A stretch of DNA of 64,000 nt from Pararhizobium mangrovi (GCF_006516965.1 NZ_VHLH01000008.1:86961-150960); one strand, 5' to 3'; positions 20,582 to 28,439 are shown, numbered from the stretch's first letter. The notes: generated by a model from the letters alone, not told the origin. A program made the numbers and translations.

Positions 20582-21705
20582 GGCATGATCTCCGATGCTT
20601 GGGGTAATGATTCCGAGGAAGGACGGTGCGATCTCGGCATGCGTGTGAGCCATGCGAGCCGGGCGATGGCGAAGAGCGAGAAGACGACGAGCGGCCCCCA
20701 GGAGGCAAGCACGGGATCGGCGACGCCGCCCCGGGCGATCGTCGCGCCGAGCCCGTCGACGAGCATGTAGAAGAGACCCGCCCCGAGGCTGACGAGGAAG
20801 CCGCGACCCATCACCGTCTGCCGCGGATTGGTGAGGATCAGCGGCGTGGCGATGAGGAGCATGGGGAGATTGGCGAGCGGCGCCGCGAAGGCGCGCTGGA
20901 CCGCCGTGCGATAGACGGACGGTGCCGCCGTCGCCGGCAGGCGACCGGAAAGCACGCCTTCGGCGAGACGAGCCGAGACGTGGCCCTGCGGCGTCAGCGC
21001 TTCCATGATGCTCGCCGGTCGCAGATGCGTTTGCCACGGACCGTCGGCGGGATGCGTCTGCGATTGCGTCTCGCGCGGCCAGGCCGTGCGCTTCGCGCCG
21101 GAAAGGTGCCAGTTTCCCGCGTCGTACGCGGCATGCTCGGCGACGACGCGCGACCCGACGATCGACTGCGCGTCGCGCTCGAAGATCGTGACGCCGCCCA
21201 GTTTTCGTCCCCCGTCTTCGACGTGCTGAACGGAGACGACATTGCCGTCCACCTTCAGCCACACGGGTTCGTTCGCCCGGGCGCCCGGGTCGGAAAGGTG
21301 GTTCGCCCACCATTGCGCGACATGCTGTTCGGCGGGCTGCGTCAGGCCTTCGAGGACGGCGAAATGCACGAGTGCGAGGCCGATTGCCGCCGGCAGCAGG
21401 CAAACCGCGACGCGGCCGGGCGAAAGGCCGGCGGCGCGCATGGCGGTCGCCTCGTTGTTGCGCGCCAGGATGCTGACGACGAAGAGCGTCGCGATCAGCG
21501 TGCCGATCGGGATCAACTGGTCGAGAAGCGTCGGCAGCGTCATCACCAGATAGAAGGCGAAGCCGCCGATGCCGGTGCCGGTTTCGAGGATGTTGTCGGC
21601 CGTATCGAAAAGGTCGACGACCTGACCGATCGCCGCCAGCATGAGCGTCACGCCGAGCGCGGCGCCGAAAAGCCTGCCGCTGAGATAGAGCGTCAGCGTC
21701 TTCAT
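20578..21705 (-). CDS. lptG: LptG-family ABC transporter permease (YjgP/YjgQ)
   Basis: A 375-residue membrane protein with the YjgP/YjgQ layout: three N-terminal membrane segments (about residues 10-115), a periplasmic beta-jellyroll-like domain and three C-terminal membrane segments. The cytoplasmic coupling region NNEATAMRAAGLSPGRV is visible. The ATG at 21705 overlaps the lptF stop as ATGA. In canonical loci LptF/LptG with LptB extract LPS from the inner membrane. Here the neighbours are a ceramide synthase and NTP-transferases, and no lptD is present. Dedicated export of a sphingolipid is therefore a possibility. It could also be the sole LPS copy; a genome search would decide. Confidence 0.82.
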   Translation of the reverse strand: MKTLTLYLSGRLFGAALGVTLMLAAIGQVVDLFDTADNILETGTGIGGFAFYLVMTLPTLLDQLIPIGTLIATLFVVSILARNNEATAMRAAGLSPGRVAVCLLPAAIGLALVHFAVLEGLTQPAEQHVAQWWANHLSDPGARANEPVWLKVDGNVVSVQHVEDGGRKLGGVTIFERDAQSIVGSRVVAEHAAYDAGNWHLSGAKRTAWPRETQSQTHPADGPWQTHLRPASIMEALTPQGHVSARLAEGVLSGRLPATAAPSVYRTAVQRAFAAPLANLPMLLIATPLILTNPRQTVMGRGFLVSLGAGLFYMLVDGLGATIARGGVADPVLASWGPLVVFSLFAIARLAWLTRMPRSHRPSSESLPQASEIMP

Positions 21706-22898
21706 GCGGTTCGGCCGAGCCCGGTGATGCGACCGGCAAACGCGGTAATGCCGGTCTGGAGCCCGCTGACCATGCGCACGATCGGTGCTTCCACCGGCTG
21801 GTCCTTGCTGGACTGGAAGAGCCAGATGCACAGCGCGGCGAAGACGACGAAGGGCGCCACCACGATCGGCGTCGTGTAGGTCGCGCGTGACGCGCCGAGG
21901 TCGGTCGCGAACTGCAGGGCGTTGTTGAAGGTGACGAGCACGATCGCCGCGAAGACGAGGCCCGTCGTGCGCGAGCCGCGCCGGCCGGCGAAACTCAGCG
22001 GCACGGCGAGCAGCGGCAGAAGCGGCAGGGTGAGCGCGCGCACCAGCCGGTCGGCGAGTTCGGCCTTGAGGGCGGCAGGCTTGAGGTCGCCATCGCCGCT
22101 TGCGATCCGTTCGACGAGTTCGGGCATCGTCAGTTCCCGTTCGCTCTCGCCACGCGCGCGATAGGTCGTGAGGTCGAGATTGAACTGCGTGCCGTAGGTC
22201 AGGTTCTTGAAGCGCAGCGTGCCGGTCGCTCCGGACTGGGCGTCACGGATCGTGATTCCGTCCTGGAGAAGCAGCGTCAGGTGCTTCTGGTCCTTCGAAA
22301 GCTCGAGCGTGCCGGTGCGTGCCGAGGTGATCTCCGTCCCGCTCGGCCGCTTGCGCTGGATGAAGACCCCGGTCAGCCGGCGGCCCGATGTGTCGACCCT
22401 GTCGGCGGTGATGGTGATGCCGTGTCCCGCGTCGATGAAGGTCGCCGGCGGCACCTTGGCATCCCAGCCGGCTGCCGCCGTATAGAGCAGCCGGTGATAG
22501 TCGTAGCGTGTGACGGGGTTGAGGAAGCCGTAGAGGATGACGCTCACGACCATGAGGACGCAGCCGAGCGCCACGAAGGGCATGCAGATGCGGCGGATGG
22601 ATACGCCGCTCGCCATCAGCGCGTCGAGTTCCGAGCCGTCGCCGAGCCGGCTCATGGCGACGAACACGGCGACGAAGAAGGCCGCCGTCAGCGCAAGGCT
22701 CACATAGTGCGGTACGAGGCTTGCCGTCAGCGCGACGAGCAGCCAGTAGGGCGTGCCGCCGGTCGCCGAGAGCATGTCGACGAGGCGCAGCACGCGCTCG
22801 AGTAGCAGCGCCGCCAGCACGACGCCGAGCGAGAGCGCCAGCGGCTTGCCGGCGAGCCCGATCAGATAGCGGTCGATGACGCCAAGGTGGCGGCTCAT
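21702..22898 (-). CDS. lptF: LptF-family ABC transporter permease (YjgP/YjgQ)
   Basis: A 398-residue partner of LptG starting MSRHLGVIDRYLIGLAGKPL at 22898, with AGGAA upstream. It has N-terminal membrane segments, the coupling stretch SELDALMASGVSIRRI, a large periplasmic domain and C-terminal membrane segments with a LLPLLAVPLSFAGRR stretch. It starts 19 bases after the HIT gene and overlaps lptG by 4 bases (ATGA). LptF and LptG form the inner-membrane half of the LPS bridge. The ATPase LptB and the bridge proteins LptC, LptA and LptD are not in the window. Confidence 0.82.
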   Translation of the reverse strand: MSRHLGVIDRYLIGLAGKPLALSLGVVLAALLLERVLRLVDMLSATGGTPYWLLVALTASLVPHYVSLALTAAFFVAVFVAMSRLGDGSELDALMASGVSIRRICMPFVALGCVLMVVSVILYGFLNPVTRYDYHRLLYTAAAGWDAKVPPATFIDAGHGITITADRVDTSGRRLTGVFIQRKRPSGTEITSARTGTLELSKDQKHLTLLLQDGITIRDAQSGATGTLRFKNLTYGTQFNLDLTTYRARGESERELTMPELVERIASGDGDLKPAALKAELADRLVRALTLPLLPLLAVPLSFAGRRGSRTTGLVFAAIVLVTFNNALQFATDLGASRATYTTPIVVAPFVVFAALCIWLFQSSKDQPVEAPIVRMVSGLQTGITAFAGRITGLGRTA

Positions 22899-22917
22899 GA
22901 ACGTTCCGCGGCCTTCC

Positions 22918-23355
22918 TCACGAAGCTTGCCAGAGACCGGCGAGCTGCGAGCGCATGTCTTGCGCCGCCGCATCGTCCGGCGCGACCGCGGCATCGAGCG
23001 CGGGCGGGCCCGGCCAGCCGGCATCTGGAAAGGCGACGCCGGCATGCGTACGCTCGCCTTCGTAGCGCGGCAGGACGTGAAAATGCACGTGCGGGTCGAC
23101 CATCATCAGCATCAGATAGTTGATGCGCTCGTAGGCGACGAAGGCCTTCAGCATGGCCTCGATCCCGGTGATGGCGTTGCGCATGTCGGCATGCGCCGCT
23201 TCGCCGATTTCGGAGAAGGCGAGCGCCTCCTCCTTGCAGATCAGCACCAGCGAACCGAGCGTCGGCTGTTTCGCACGAAGCTGGATGCTCCAGAACTCCG
23301 TCTCGGCGACCACGCTGTTCGGATAGCCGAATTTCGTCATCGTCGCGTTTGGCAT
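22918..23355 (-). CDS. HIT-family (histidine triad) nucleotide-binding protein
   Basis: A cytoplasmic protein of 145 residues with the triad HVHFHV (His89, His91, His93) preceded by VDPHVHFHVLPRYEG. HIT proteins hydrolyse or transfer nucleotides from nucleoside-phosphate conjugates. The ATG at 23355 has GGAAAG at a good distance; a second ATG at 23340 is possible. It is the first gene of the lptF-lptG-GNAT-NTP-transferase unit. That suggests it removes or recycles a nucleotide-linked intermediate in head-group synthesis. The exact substrate is unknown. Confidence 0.8.
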   Translation of the reverse strand: MPNATMTKFGYPNSVVAETEFWSIQLRAKQPTLGSLVLICKEEALAFSEIGEAAHADMRNAITGIEAMLKAFVAYERINYLMLMMVDPHVHFHVLPRYEGERTHAGVAFPDAGWPGPPALDAAVAPDDAAAQDMRSQLAGLWQAS

Positions 23356-23552
23356 GGCCGTCTTTCCGCCGGTTCGAAGCTGTCACGGCTTATTCAATCT
23401 CACCGGGCAAGGCTAGGGTCCGGCCCCATTTATCTTGCCCGCGGGGGCGTCGGCGGCTATGTGCGGGCGCTGCGAGCGAGGGTGCGCATGCATCGCTCGC
23501 CGATGGCATCACGCCGCCTGGGTACCGAACAACCGACAAAGGGGACGAGATT

Positions 23553-24710
23553 TTGGCACGTGCCGCCGAAGCCGGCAAAAACGCGAACGGCGAAGGCCGG
23601 ACGAAACCGGTCGCGGTCCTGACCGGCGAAGCGCCGGTGCATCTCTGGGGCATGACCTCGCGCGAACGGCTGCGGCGCTCGCTGGCGCTGGTCGGCGTCG
23701 AGACGGTCGACGGCGCGAACGAGGCACGGGGAAGGCCGGTCGTCCTTCTGCGTGGCGACTGGATCTTCGACCAGCGCCTCGTCGCCGCTCTCGTCGACAG
23801 TCCTCAAACCCTGCTCGTCGCCGATGACGGATCGGCCGTCGCGGCCCATGTCGATGCTGCCGCTGCCGGGAACGTCGCCGATGCGCTTGCCGAAGAGCGG
23901 GCAATGCCCGAAGGCCTGACCCGGAAGACACCGGCGACGCTTGCCGGCGCCTACGAGAACAAGCTGCGCAAGCGCGAACCGGCCTTTCTCATGCGCCTGA
24001 CGCCGGAAAGCGCCGATGCGATTCGTGCGCGCACGTTCCGGGGCTCCTACAAGGGCGTGACGGATTTCGTCACCAAGCACGTCTGGCCGAGGCCGGCGCA
24101 GCTCGTCACCGGCTGGTGCGCCCGTTTCGGTATATCGCCGAACCAGGTGACGTGGGCGAGCCTCGTTCTCGTCCTCCTCGCCTTCGCCCTGTTCTGGACG
24201 GGGCATTACGCCGTCGGTCTCGTCGCCGCATGGATCATGACCTTTCTCGATACCGTCGACGGCAAGCTCGCCCGCGTGACGCTGACCTACAGCAAGGCCG
24301 GCGACGTGCTCGACCACGGTATCGATCTCGTCCATCCCCCGTTCTGGTGGTGGGCCTGGATCGTCGGCTTGCCGGCTGCGGGGTTCTCGCTCGCAGCACC
24401 CGGCTGGACGCTCGCCGTGATCGTGATCGGCTACGTGGCGCAGCGTCTGGAGGAAGGCGCCTTTCTTGCCCTCTTCGGCATCGAGATGCATATCTGGCGC
24501 CGCTTCGACAGCTGGTTTCGCGGTATTACGGCGCGGCGAAACCCCAATCTCGTTATCCTGACGGTGCTTTCGCTCTTCGGCCGTCCCGATATCGGGATCG
24601 TCCTCGTCGCGATCTGGACGGCGCTGTGCTTTCTCGTCCATCTTGCCCAAATCCTTCAGGCTTCGGTCGCGCGCAGACGGGAACCGATCAGGTCCTGGCT
24701 GGCGGCGTAA
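23553..24710 (+). CDS. CDP-alcohol phosphatidyltransferase with fused degenerate N-terminal NTP-transferase-like domain
   Basis: A protein of 385 residues from TTG 23553 (GGGGACGAG upstream). Residues 1 to about 150 resemble a small nucleotidyltransferase fold (PVAVLTGEAPVHLWGMTSRE and VVLLRGDWIFD) but lack the glycine-rich nucleotide loop. The C-terminal half is a membrane-embedded CDP-alcohol phosphotransferase. It has the full motif D232-x2-D235-G236-x2-A239-R240-x8-G249-x3-D253-x3-D257 and about six membrane segments. The layout recalls the bifunctional inositol-phosphate enzymes that join a cytidylyltransferase to a phosphotransferase. It probably transfers a phospho-alcohol between a CDP-activated group and a lipid in sphingolipid head-group synthesis. 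Next in the operon are a lipid kinase and a Tam41-like enzyme. Confidence 0.78.
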   Translation: MARAAEAGKNANGEGRTKPVAVLTGEAPVHLWGMTSRERLRRSLALVGVETVDGANEARGRPVVLLRGDWIFDQRLVAALVDSPQTLLVADDGSAVAAHVDAAAAGNVADALAEERAMPEGLTRKTPATLAGAYENKLRKREPAFLMRLTPESADAIRARTFRGSYKGVTDFVTKHVWPRPAQLVTGWCARFGISPNQVTWASLVLVLLAFALFWTGHYAVGLVAAWIMTFLDTVDGKLARVTLTYSKAGDVLDHGIDLVHPPFWWWAWIVGLPAAGFSLAAPGWTLAVIVIGYVAQRLEEGAFLALFGIEMHIWRRFDSWFRGITARRNPNLVILTVLSLFGRPDIGIVLVAIWTALCFLVHLAQILQASVARRREPIRSWLAA

Positions 24711-24720
24711 GGCCGGCCCC

Positions 24721-25647
24721 GTGCGGATCGGCATCGTCTACAACCCCAAGAGCAGGCGTAATCGCGGCCGTCCCGTGCCGGACGGGGAAGGGCTTGCCGG
24801 TTCGCCGGCGTTGCGTGCGCCTGCCTCGCACGAAGACCTTCTCGACGTGCTCGATGAATTCGCCGCCATCGGCATCGACTGTCTCGCCATCGACGGCGGC
24901 GACGGAACGATCCGCGACGTTCTGGGCGCGGCGGTTCCACGGTTTGCCGAGATGCCGGCGGTGGCACTGCTCGATTCGGGTACGACGAACGTCATCGCCC
25001 GCGATGTCGGAGCTTGGGGACACGGAGACCGCGCGCTCGAACGGCTGGTGCGAACGGTTTTGGAAGGTGCCGGCGCGAATCGCCGCCGCCATCTGATCCG
25101 GGTCGATGATGGACAGGTGTGCCGCTTCGGCTTCGTGCTCGGCGCCGGCGCCTTCCGCCGCGCGGTGGCACTTTCGCATACGGGCGTGCGGGCAGGCTTC
25201 GGCCAGAGGCTGAAGACGGGGGCGGCGCTTGCCGGTGCGCTCGGGTCGGTATCGTTCGGCCGCGAGCGCGCGCTCTGGCGTGCCGGTACGCCGATGACGC
25301 TCGACCGTGACGGACGGGAGCGGGGCGAGCCGCGTTTCATCTTTCTCGCGACGACGCTCGAACGCCTGATGCTCGGCATCTATCCCTTCTGGGGCGAGGG
25401 CGAGGGGTCGTTGCGCTACCTCGACGTGGCAGCGCCGCCCCACCGTCTTGGCGCCGCACTTGTGCCGGTTCTGCGCGGACGCCCAAGGCGCTGGATGGAA
25501 GATGCGGGCTATCGCAGCGGTCGCGCCAACGGGTTTTCCCTTGCGATCGACGAACCGTTCGTGCTCGACGGCGAAGAGTACGAACTGGGAAGAAACGGCC
25601 GTATCGATGTCGCGGCCGGTCCGCACGTGACGTTTCTCGTGCCATAA
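24721..25647 (+). CDS. Diacylglycerol/sphingosine kinase-family lipid kinase, probable ceramide kinase
   Basis: A lipid kinase of 308 residues (DAGK catalytic, LCB5 type). The nucleotide-binding motif IDGGDGTIRDVL lies at residues 57-68 and LLDSGTTNVIARDVG follows. The start is GTG 24721, 10 bases after the upstream stop and preceded by TAAGG. Bacterial sphingolipid loci carry a kinase of this family that phosphorylates ceramide. Placement between a CDP-alcohol phosphotransferase and a Tam41-like cytidylyltransferase fits a ceramide-1-phosphate branch. Diacylglycerol or a long-chain base are alternative substrates. Confidence 0.78.
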   Translation: MRIGIVYNPKSRRNRGRPVPDGEGLAGSPALRAPASHEDLLDVLDEFAAIGIDCLAIDGGDGTIRDVLGAAVPRFAEMPAVALLDSGTTNVIARDVGAWGHGDRALERLVRTVLEGAGANRRRHLIRVDDGQVCRFGFVLGAGAFRRAVALSHTGVRAGFGQRLKTGAALAGALGSVSFGRERALWRAGTPMTLDRDGRERGEPRFIFLATTLERLMLGIYPFWGEGEGSLRYLDVAAPPHRLGAALVPVLRGRPRRWMEDAGYRSGRANGFSLAIDEPFVLDGEEYELGRNGRIDVAAGPHVTFLVP

Positions 25648-25720
25648 GCACGGTAGCGAGCGCGCCATAAGCGGAGAGGCTCAGCGTGCCCGTTCGAGTG
25701 CTCGAAGGTTTGGATCATCG

Positions 25721-26656
25721 ATGAACGGCGACTTGAAAGAGACGGTATCGACGGAACTGGCGGCAGAGATGCCGCCGGCGGTCATTGCTTTTGCCGCGCA
25801 TCTCGCCGAAACCGCGCGCCGGCCACCGGTCGCCGTCCTCTTCTACGGTTCGTCCGTGCGCACCGGCGATCTGACCGGACTGCTCGACTTCTACGTCGTC
25901 GTCGAACGGCTCGCCGACTGGCGGGAAGGCCGGCTCCGCCGCGCGGCAAACCGGATCCTGCCGCCGAACGTCGAGTATCACGAGTTGATGCATGCGGATG
26001 GTCCGCTGAAGGCGAAGGTGGCGATCCTTGCCGAGGACCAGTTCGAAGCGCTGGCACGCGGTCGCGGACTGGACAGTTCCGTCTGGGTGCGCTTTTGCCA
26101 GCCGGTCGCGGCACCATGGTGCCGTGACGCTTCCGACCGGGACCGAATGGCCGATACGGTCGCCGGCGCGATATCGACCGCGGCCGGCTTCGCCGCCGGG
26201 CTCGGGCCAGAGACGGGGGATCCCGCGGATTTCTGGCAGGCGCTCTTTCGCCGAACCTACGCCTCGGAACTGCGCGTCGAGGGGGCGGCACGCAGCGGCT
26301 CGATCGTCGCGTTCGCGCCGGCACGCTACCGTGCCGTCCTGGCGCCCGCACTCACGCTTGCCGGCATACCGGTCGAGGAAACCGGAGGCGGCGAGATCCG
26401 CCCGGGACTGTCACGCCGCGAGCGGCAGCGGTTCGAGCGCGCATGGCGGTGGCGACGTCTGGCCGCCAAGCCGCTCAATCTTGCCCGCCTCGCCAAGGCC
26501 GCCTTCACGTTTCGTGGCGGGGCGGACTACATCGTCTGGAAGATCGCTCGCCATTCAGGCGAGGAAATCCGCCTTACGCCGTGGCAGCGCCGGCACCCGC
26601 TGCTCGCGGCCGGGCCGGTTCTTTTGCGTCTTTGGCGTCGCGGCGTCTTGCGCTGA
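25721..26656 (+). CDS. Tam41-like nucleotidyltransferase family protein
   Basis: A soluble-looking protein of 311 residues. Near residues 40-58 it has VLFYGSSVRTGDLTGLLDFY, which resembles the YGSG...DF catalytic region of the Tam41/Mmp37 CDP-diacylglycerol synthases of mitochondria. Later parts have basic and aromatic stretches but no membrane helix. The ATG at 25721 follows the lipid kinase stop by 73 bases. If the similarity is real, it could turn a lipid phosphate such as ceramide-1-phosphate into its CDP form for the upstream phosphotransferase. Its last 83 bases overlap the serine palmitoyltransferase gene on the other strand. The call rests on a short motif. Confidence 0.6.
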   Translation: MNGDLKETVSTELAAEMPPAVIAFAAHLAETARRPPVAVLFYGSSVRTGDLTGLLDFYVVVERLADWREGRLRRAANRILPPNVEYHELMHADGPLKAKVAILAEDQFEALARGRGLDSSVWVRFCQPVAAPWCRDASDRDRMADTVAGAISTAAGFAAGLGPETGDPADFWQALFRRTYASELRVEGAARSGSIVAFAPARYRAVLAPALTLAGIPVEETGGGEIRPGLSRRERQRFERAWRWRRLAAKPLNLARLAKAAFTFRGGADYIVWKIARHSGEEIRLTPWQRRHPLLAAGPVLLRLWRRGVLR

Positions 26657-27863
26657 GCTCGGTGACCTTGCTCGGCAGAAGACCGAGCTCGCGGCCGACC
26701 TCGCTCATCACGTCAACGGCGAAGGCGATCTGTTCCTCGCTGTGGCTTGCCGAAACGCTGCCGCGCAGGAAGGCCGCCGCGCTCGGCGTCGCCGGCGGCA
26801 GGGCGAGGTTCACGTAGAGCCCGCGCTCGAGCAGCATGTTCCAGAAGGCGACCGCCTTGTCGACGTCGCGGATGATGACGGAGACGATGGGCGAGCATTC
26901 CGGCCCGACGACGAAGCCGGCGGCGGAAAGACCATGATAGAGCCGTTCGGCGTTGCCGCGCAGGCGCGCGCGCAGTTCCGGCTGTTCGCCGACGATCGTA
27001 AGCGCGCGGCTCGTGGAAGCGATGATCGCCGGGGGCAGGGAAGCGGTGAACATATACGGGCGGCAGGCGATGCGCAGCGTCTCGAAGCCTTCGAGGCTCG
27101 ATACGCAGAAGCCGCCGACGCTGCCGAGGCTCTTGGAAAAGGTGCCGATGACGAAGTCGACGTCGTTCTCGACGCCGAGTTCTTCGGCCAGCCCACGACC
27201 GTTCTCGCCGAGCACACCCATGGAATGGGCCTCGTCGACGATCAGATAGGCGCCGTATCTGCGCTTCAGCTCGCAGATTTCGGCGAGCGGGGCCGAATCG
27301 CCGAGCATGGAATAGATGCCCTCGACGACGATGATCTTCTCGCCGGGTTCGTCGGCGAGCCGCGCAAGGCGCTTTTCCAGATCCTTCGGATCGTTGTGAC
27401 GAAAGCGCACGACGGGCGCATGGCCGAGGCGCGCCCCGTCGTAGATGCTCGCATGGCTGTCGGAATCGATGACCAGATGGTCGTGCTTTCCGGCGAGCGT
27501 GGAGAGAATACCGAGATTGGCCTGATAGCCGGTCGAAAAGACCATGCCGTGGCGACGGCCGAAGAAGGCGGCGAGTTCGGCCTCGAGCCGCGCGTGCCCG
27601 TCATAGCTGCCATTGGCGATCCGCGAGCCGGTGGTGCCGGTGCCATGGCGCGCGACGGCCTCCATCGAGGCCTGCTTGCCGGCCTCGTCGAAGGTCAGGC
27701 CGAGATAGTTGTTGGTGCCGAGGAGCACGGTCCGCTGCCCGTGAAGGATTCCTTCCGTCGCCGAAACGATATCCTCGAAGACCACGGAGAACGGGTCGGC
27801 GCCGGCCGCTGTCAGCTTTGCATGGGCGGCGCGCAGGCCATCGAACTTTGAAAACAGGGACAT
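26574..27863 (-). CDS. spt: Serine palmitoyltransferase (alpha-oxoamine synthase family)
   Basis: A PLP enzyme of 429 residues that condenses serine with a fatty acyl thioester to 3-ketosphinganine, the first step of sphingolipid synthesis. Visible are NNYLGLTFDE, SDSHAS (His137 stacking on PLP), VDEAHSMGVLG (Asp210, His213) and the PLP lysine Lys244 in GTFSKSLGSVGGF. The family also holds KBL, AONS and ALAS. The adjoining acyl carrier protein and the ceramide genes make serine palmitoyltransferase the best choice. The ATG shares one base with the acpR stop (TAATG). The last 30 residues are Ala/Pro/Arg-rich and overlap the convergent gene. Confidence 0.85.
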   Translation of the reverse strand: MSLFSKFDGLRAAHAKLTAAGADPFSVVFEDIVSATEGILHGQRTVLLGTNNYLGLTFDEAGKQASMEAVARHGTGTTGSRIANGSYDGHARLEAELAAFFGRRHGMVFSTGYQANLGILSTLAGKHDHLVIDSDSHASIYDGARLGHAPVVRFRHNDPKDLEKRLARLADEPGEKIIVVEGIYSMLGDSAPLAEICELKRRYGAYLIVDEAHSMGVLGENGRGLAEELGVENDVDFVIGTFSKSLGSVGGFCVSSLEGFETLRIACRPYMFTASLPPAIIASTSRALTIVGEQPELRARLRGNAERLYHGLSAAGFVVGPECSPIVSVIIRDVDKAVAFWNMLLERGLYVNLALPPATPSAAAFLRGSVSASHSEEQIAFAVDVMSEVGRELGLLPSKVTELSARRRDAKDAKEPARPRAAGAGAATA

Positions 27864-28117
27864 TACTTGCCTTTACGCAGCAGATTCTCGATTGTGTCGG
27901 AAAGGTCCCCCAGCGTTTCGACTTCGGCCATTCGGTCGAGAGGAATCGAGACGTCGAAATGGTCCTCTAGTGCCATGCTGAAATTCATCAGGGCAATCGA
28001 ATCCATGCCGAGGTCGGAGACGAGATCCTTCTCCGACGTCGCGTCCAGAGGTTTGTCGATCACTGATTCGAGTACACTGATGATTTCGCCTGAAATATCA
28101 CGCGAAACGTCTTCCAT
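27863..28117 (-). CDS. acpR: Acyl carrier protein dedicated to sphingolipid synthesis
   Basis: An 84-residue acyl carrier protein. The phosphopantetheine attachment site is Ser40 in DLGMDSIALMNF. It is acidic and four-helical as expected. It overlaps the serine palmitoyltransferase start by one base, so the two are co-translated. It would present the acyl chain for condensation with serine. GAGGAAG lies 5 bases before the ATG at 28117. A separate housekeeping acyl carrier protein must exist elsewhere in the genome. The symbol follows the Caulobacter locus. Confidence 0.85.
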   Translation of the reverse strand: MEDVSRDISGEIISVLESVIDKPLDATSEKDLVSDLGMDSIALMNFSMALEDHFDVSIPLDRMAEVETLGDLSDTIENLLRKGK

Positions 28118-28439
28118 CGCACTTCCTCAAGCATGGGGCTTCCCGCCGGAATAACCCGACGAAGAAAAGGCCTGCCGGGACGCGACGCCGCTTGTGTCGG
28201 GGACGAACGTCACATTCCTGTAGCATTCAAGATAGCCTATGGTCAAAGCCGTAAACGTTAACGCCATGTTCGAAATCGTTTCTTTTTTTTCTCACCGAAC
28301 GTTTCACCGCGTTTATTACTTGTGCGTGTGCGGGGTTATCACCGGTAGACGATTGCGTGCCCCCGTGGGTTGGGCGGAAGACGCGGGCGCCTATATGGGG
28401 CGGAGAAGGGAACGACGCAAACAAACGGGGCATCGGCAA
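28118..28439. other. Intergenic region between acpR and the DUF2147 gene
   Basis: This 322-base divergent gap holds the acpR-spt promoter (28218-28246) and presumably the promoter of the DUF2147 gene. A T-run (about 28281-28290) and an AAACGTTAAC motif near 28252 are the only other notable features. I see no further coding region or RNA. Confidence 0.6.
28218..28246 (-). promoter_or_regulatory. Candidate housekeeping promoter of acpR-spt
   Basis: On the minus strand TTGACC (28246-28241) and CTACAG (28223-28218) are separated by exactly 17 bases, close to the alphaproteobacterial pattern CTTGAC-N17-CTATAT. It would give a leader of roughly 95 bases before acpR. Confidence 0.5.

Noticed and set aside
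18723..20708. One long minus-strand frame spanning the NTP transferase and the region of the GNAT gene
   Set aside because: Only the part from 19466 down has family sequence; the upstream part is out of frame with the clearly real GNAT gene. Split at the GTGA overlap.
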